From the NCBI GenBank assembly GCA_023435545.1, contig JAEYRQ010000022.1:1-6006 (forward strand): DNA of 6,006 nucleotides. Reading direction: 5' to 3'. Positions 5,547 to 6,006 of this stretch are shown piece by piece (position 1 is the first letter of the stretch; each line of letters begins with the position of its first letter). Made by a program: the position numbers and the translations under genes. Origin of the DNA: Pseudomonadota bacterium (GTDB lineage: Bacteria; Pseudomonadota; Alphaproteobacteria; Rhizobiales; Tepidamorphaceae). The notes beneath the pieces are model-generated. The model was given only the letters and a program-made list of their open reading frames with translations, searched no databases and was not told the DNA's origin.

Positions 5547-6006
5547 ATGACCGATCAAGCCGTGACCGAACAGAGCCTGACCGACCAGGCCGTGCCGAGC
5601 GACCTTGAGCTCGGTGCGCTGATGTGCAGCCGCCTCTGCCACGACGTGATCAGCCCCGTCGGCGCGATCGCCAACGGCTTCGAGGTGCTGGAGGACGAGA
5701 AGGATGAGTCGATGCGCCAGATGGCGCTCGACATCATCCGCGCCAACGCCGACAAGGCCTCCGCCCGGCTGCAGTTCGCCCGGCTCGCCTTTGGCGCCAT
5801 GGGGGCGACCGCCGACCGCTTCCCGCTCGAGGACGCTCGTCGCCTGACCGAAAACCTCTACAAGGGGGAAAAGGCGCGCATCCAGTGGAACGTTCCGCCG
5901 GACGCCCTGCCCAAGGATCAGGTGAAGCTGCTGGTCAACCTGGTGATGGTCGCCGTCGCGACGATCCCGCGCGGCGGCGACGTGACTGTCGACATGGCCG
6001 CCGACG
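5547..6006 (+). CDS. chpT: ChpT histidine phosphotransferase, N-terminal part (3' truncated by window)
   Basis: The first 153 codons are visible; the family is usually a little over 200 residues, so roughly the last quarter is missing. SRLCHDVISPVGAI (28-41) carries the phosphorylatable histidine, His32, in the DHp-like helix. NGFEVLE follows, then the second helix region with ADKASARLQFARLAFGA (about 72-88). The degenerate ATPase-like domain begins near FPLEDARRL. This layout and motif match Caulobacter and Brucella ChpT. ChpT is a dimeric cytoplasmic phosphotransferase that passes phosphate from the hybrid kinase CckA to CtrA and CpdR. The ATG at 5547 has GGGG about nine bases upstream. Residues 2-16 are three five-residue repeats (TDQAV, TEQSL, TDQAV). 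In Brucella, as I recall, chpT lies next to ctrA and eipA; here eipA is 3.4 kb away and ctrA, if nearby, lies beyond the right edge. Confidence 0.92.
   Translation, partial: MTDQAVTEQSLTDQAVPSDLELGALMCSRLCHDVISPVGAIANGFEVLEDEKDESMRQMALDIIRANADKASARLQFARLAFGAMGATADRFPLEDARRLTENLYKGEKARIQWNVPPDALPKDQVKLLVNLVMVAVATIPRGGDVTVDMAAD
5550..5594 (+). repeat. Three tandem 15-bp units at the chpT 5' end
   Basis: Units at 5550-5564, 5565-5579 and 5580-5594 each begin ACCGA and encode TDQAV, TEQSL and TDQAV. Units one and three differ only at synonymous third positions. The repeat lies in the flexible N-terminal tail before the phosphotransfer helix. Confidence 0.65.

Overview
The window looks like chromosomal DNA of a high-GC alphaproteobacterium, most likely of the Hyphomicrobiales (Rhizobiales). 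This rests on a ChpT histidine phosphotransferase, an EipA (DUF1134) envelope protein, a membrane-anchored coiled-coil protein of a type I recall from rhizobial genomes, strongly GC-biased third codon positions, and long antisense shadow ORFs. I do not name a genus. I see no rRNA, tRNA, CRISPR array, insertion sequence or phage gene.

Layout, left to right. The 3' end of an EAL-domain (cyclic-di-GMP phosphodiesterase type) gene runs rightward into the window (1-198). Facing it is a leftward gene for a 398-residue protein with one N-terminal membrane helix and a long coiled coil (225-1421). Upstream of that, also leftward, is eipA (1541-2128), which encodes an exported envelope-integrity protein and is followed by a small hairpin. 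A 107-bp divergent region (2129-2235) separates eipA from a rightward gene for a secreted YHS-domain protein (2236-2706). That region and the YHS start codon hold the only two TTAA tetramers I can find by eye in the window, and both look like CtrA half-sites. The YHS gene converges on a leftward pair: an SDR oxidoreductase (3657-4412) followed 87 bp later by cysQ (2721-3569). Divergent from the SDR is a LysR-type regulator (4528-5436), with a T-N11-A dyad in the shared intergenic region. At the right edge chpT begins (5547) and is cut off by the window end.

How the genes fit together. ChpT is the phosphotransfer hub from CckA to CtrA and CpdR, and EipA is a known CtrA-linked envelope factor in Brucella. 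CtrA-like half-sites upstream of eipA and two adjacent GATTC (CcrM-type GANTC) sites upstream of chpT therefore suggest a cell-cycle and envelope neighbourhood. The four genes between eipA and chpT (YHS, cysQ, SDR, lysR) look metabolic or regulatory and may be a lineage-specific insertion into that neighbourhood. The LysR/SDR pair is a typical autonomous regulator-target unit. No wholly new system is evident. The best leads are the CtrA-like sites, the unusual SDR active site, the 15-bp tandem repeats inside cysQ and chpT, and the uncharacterised coiled-coil protein.
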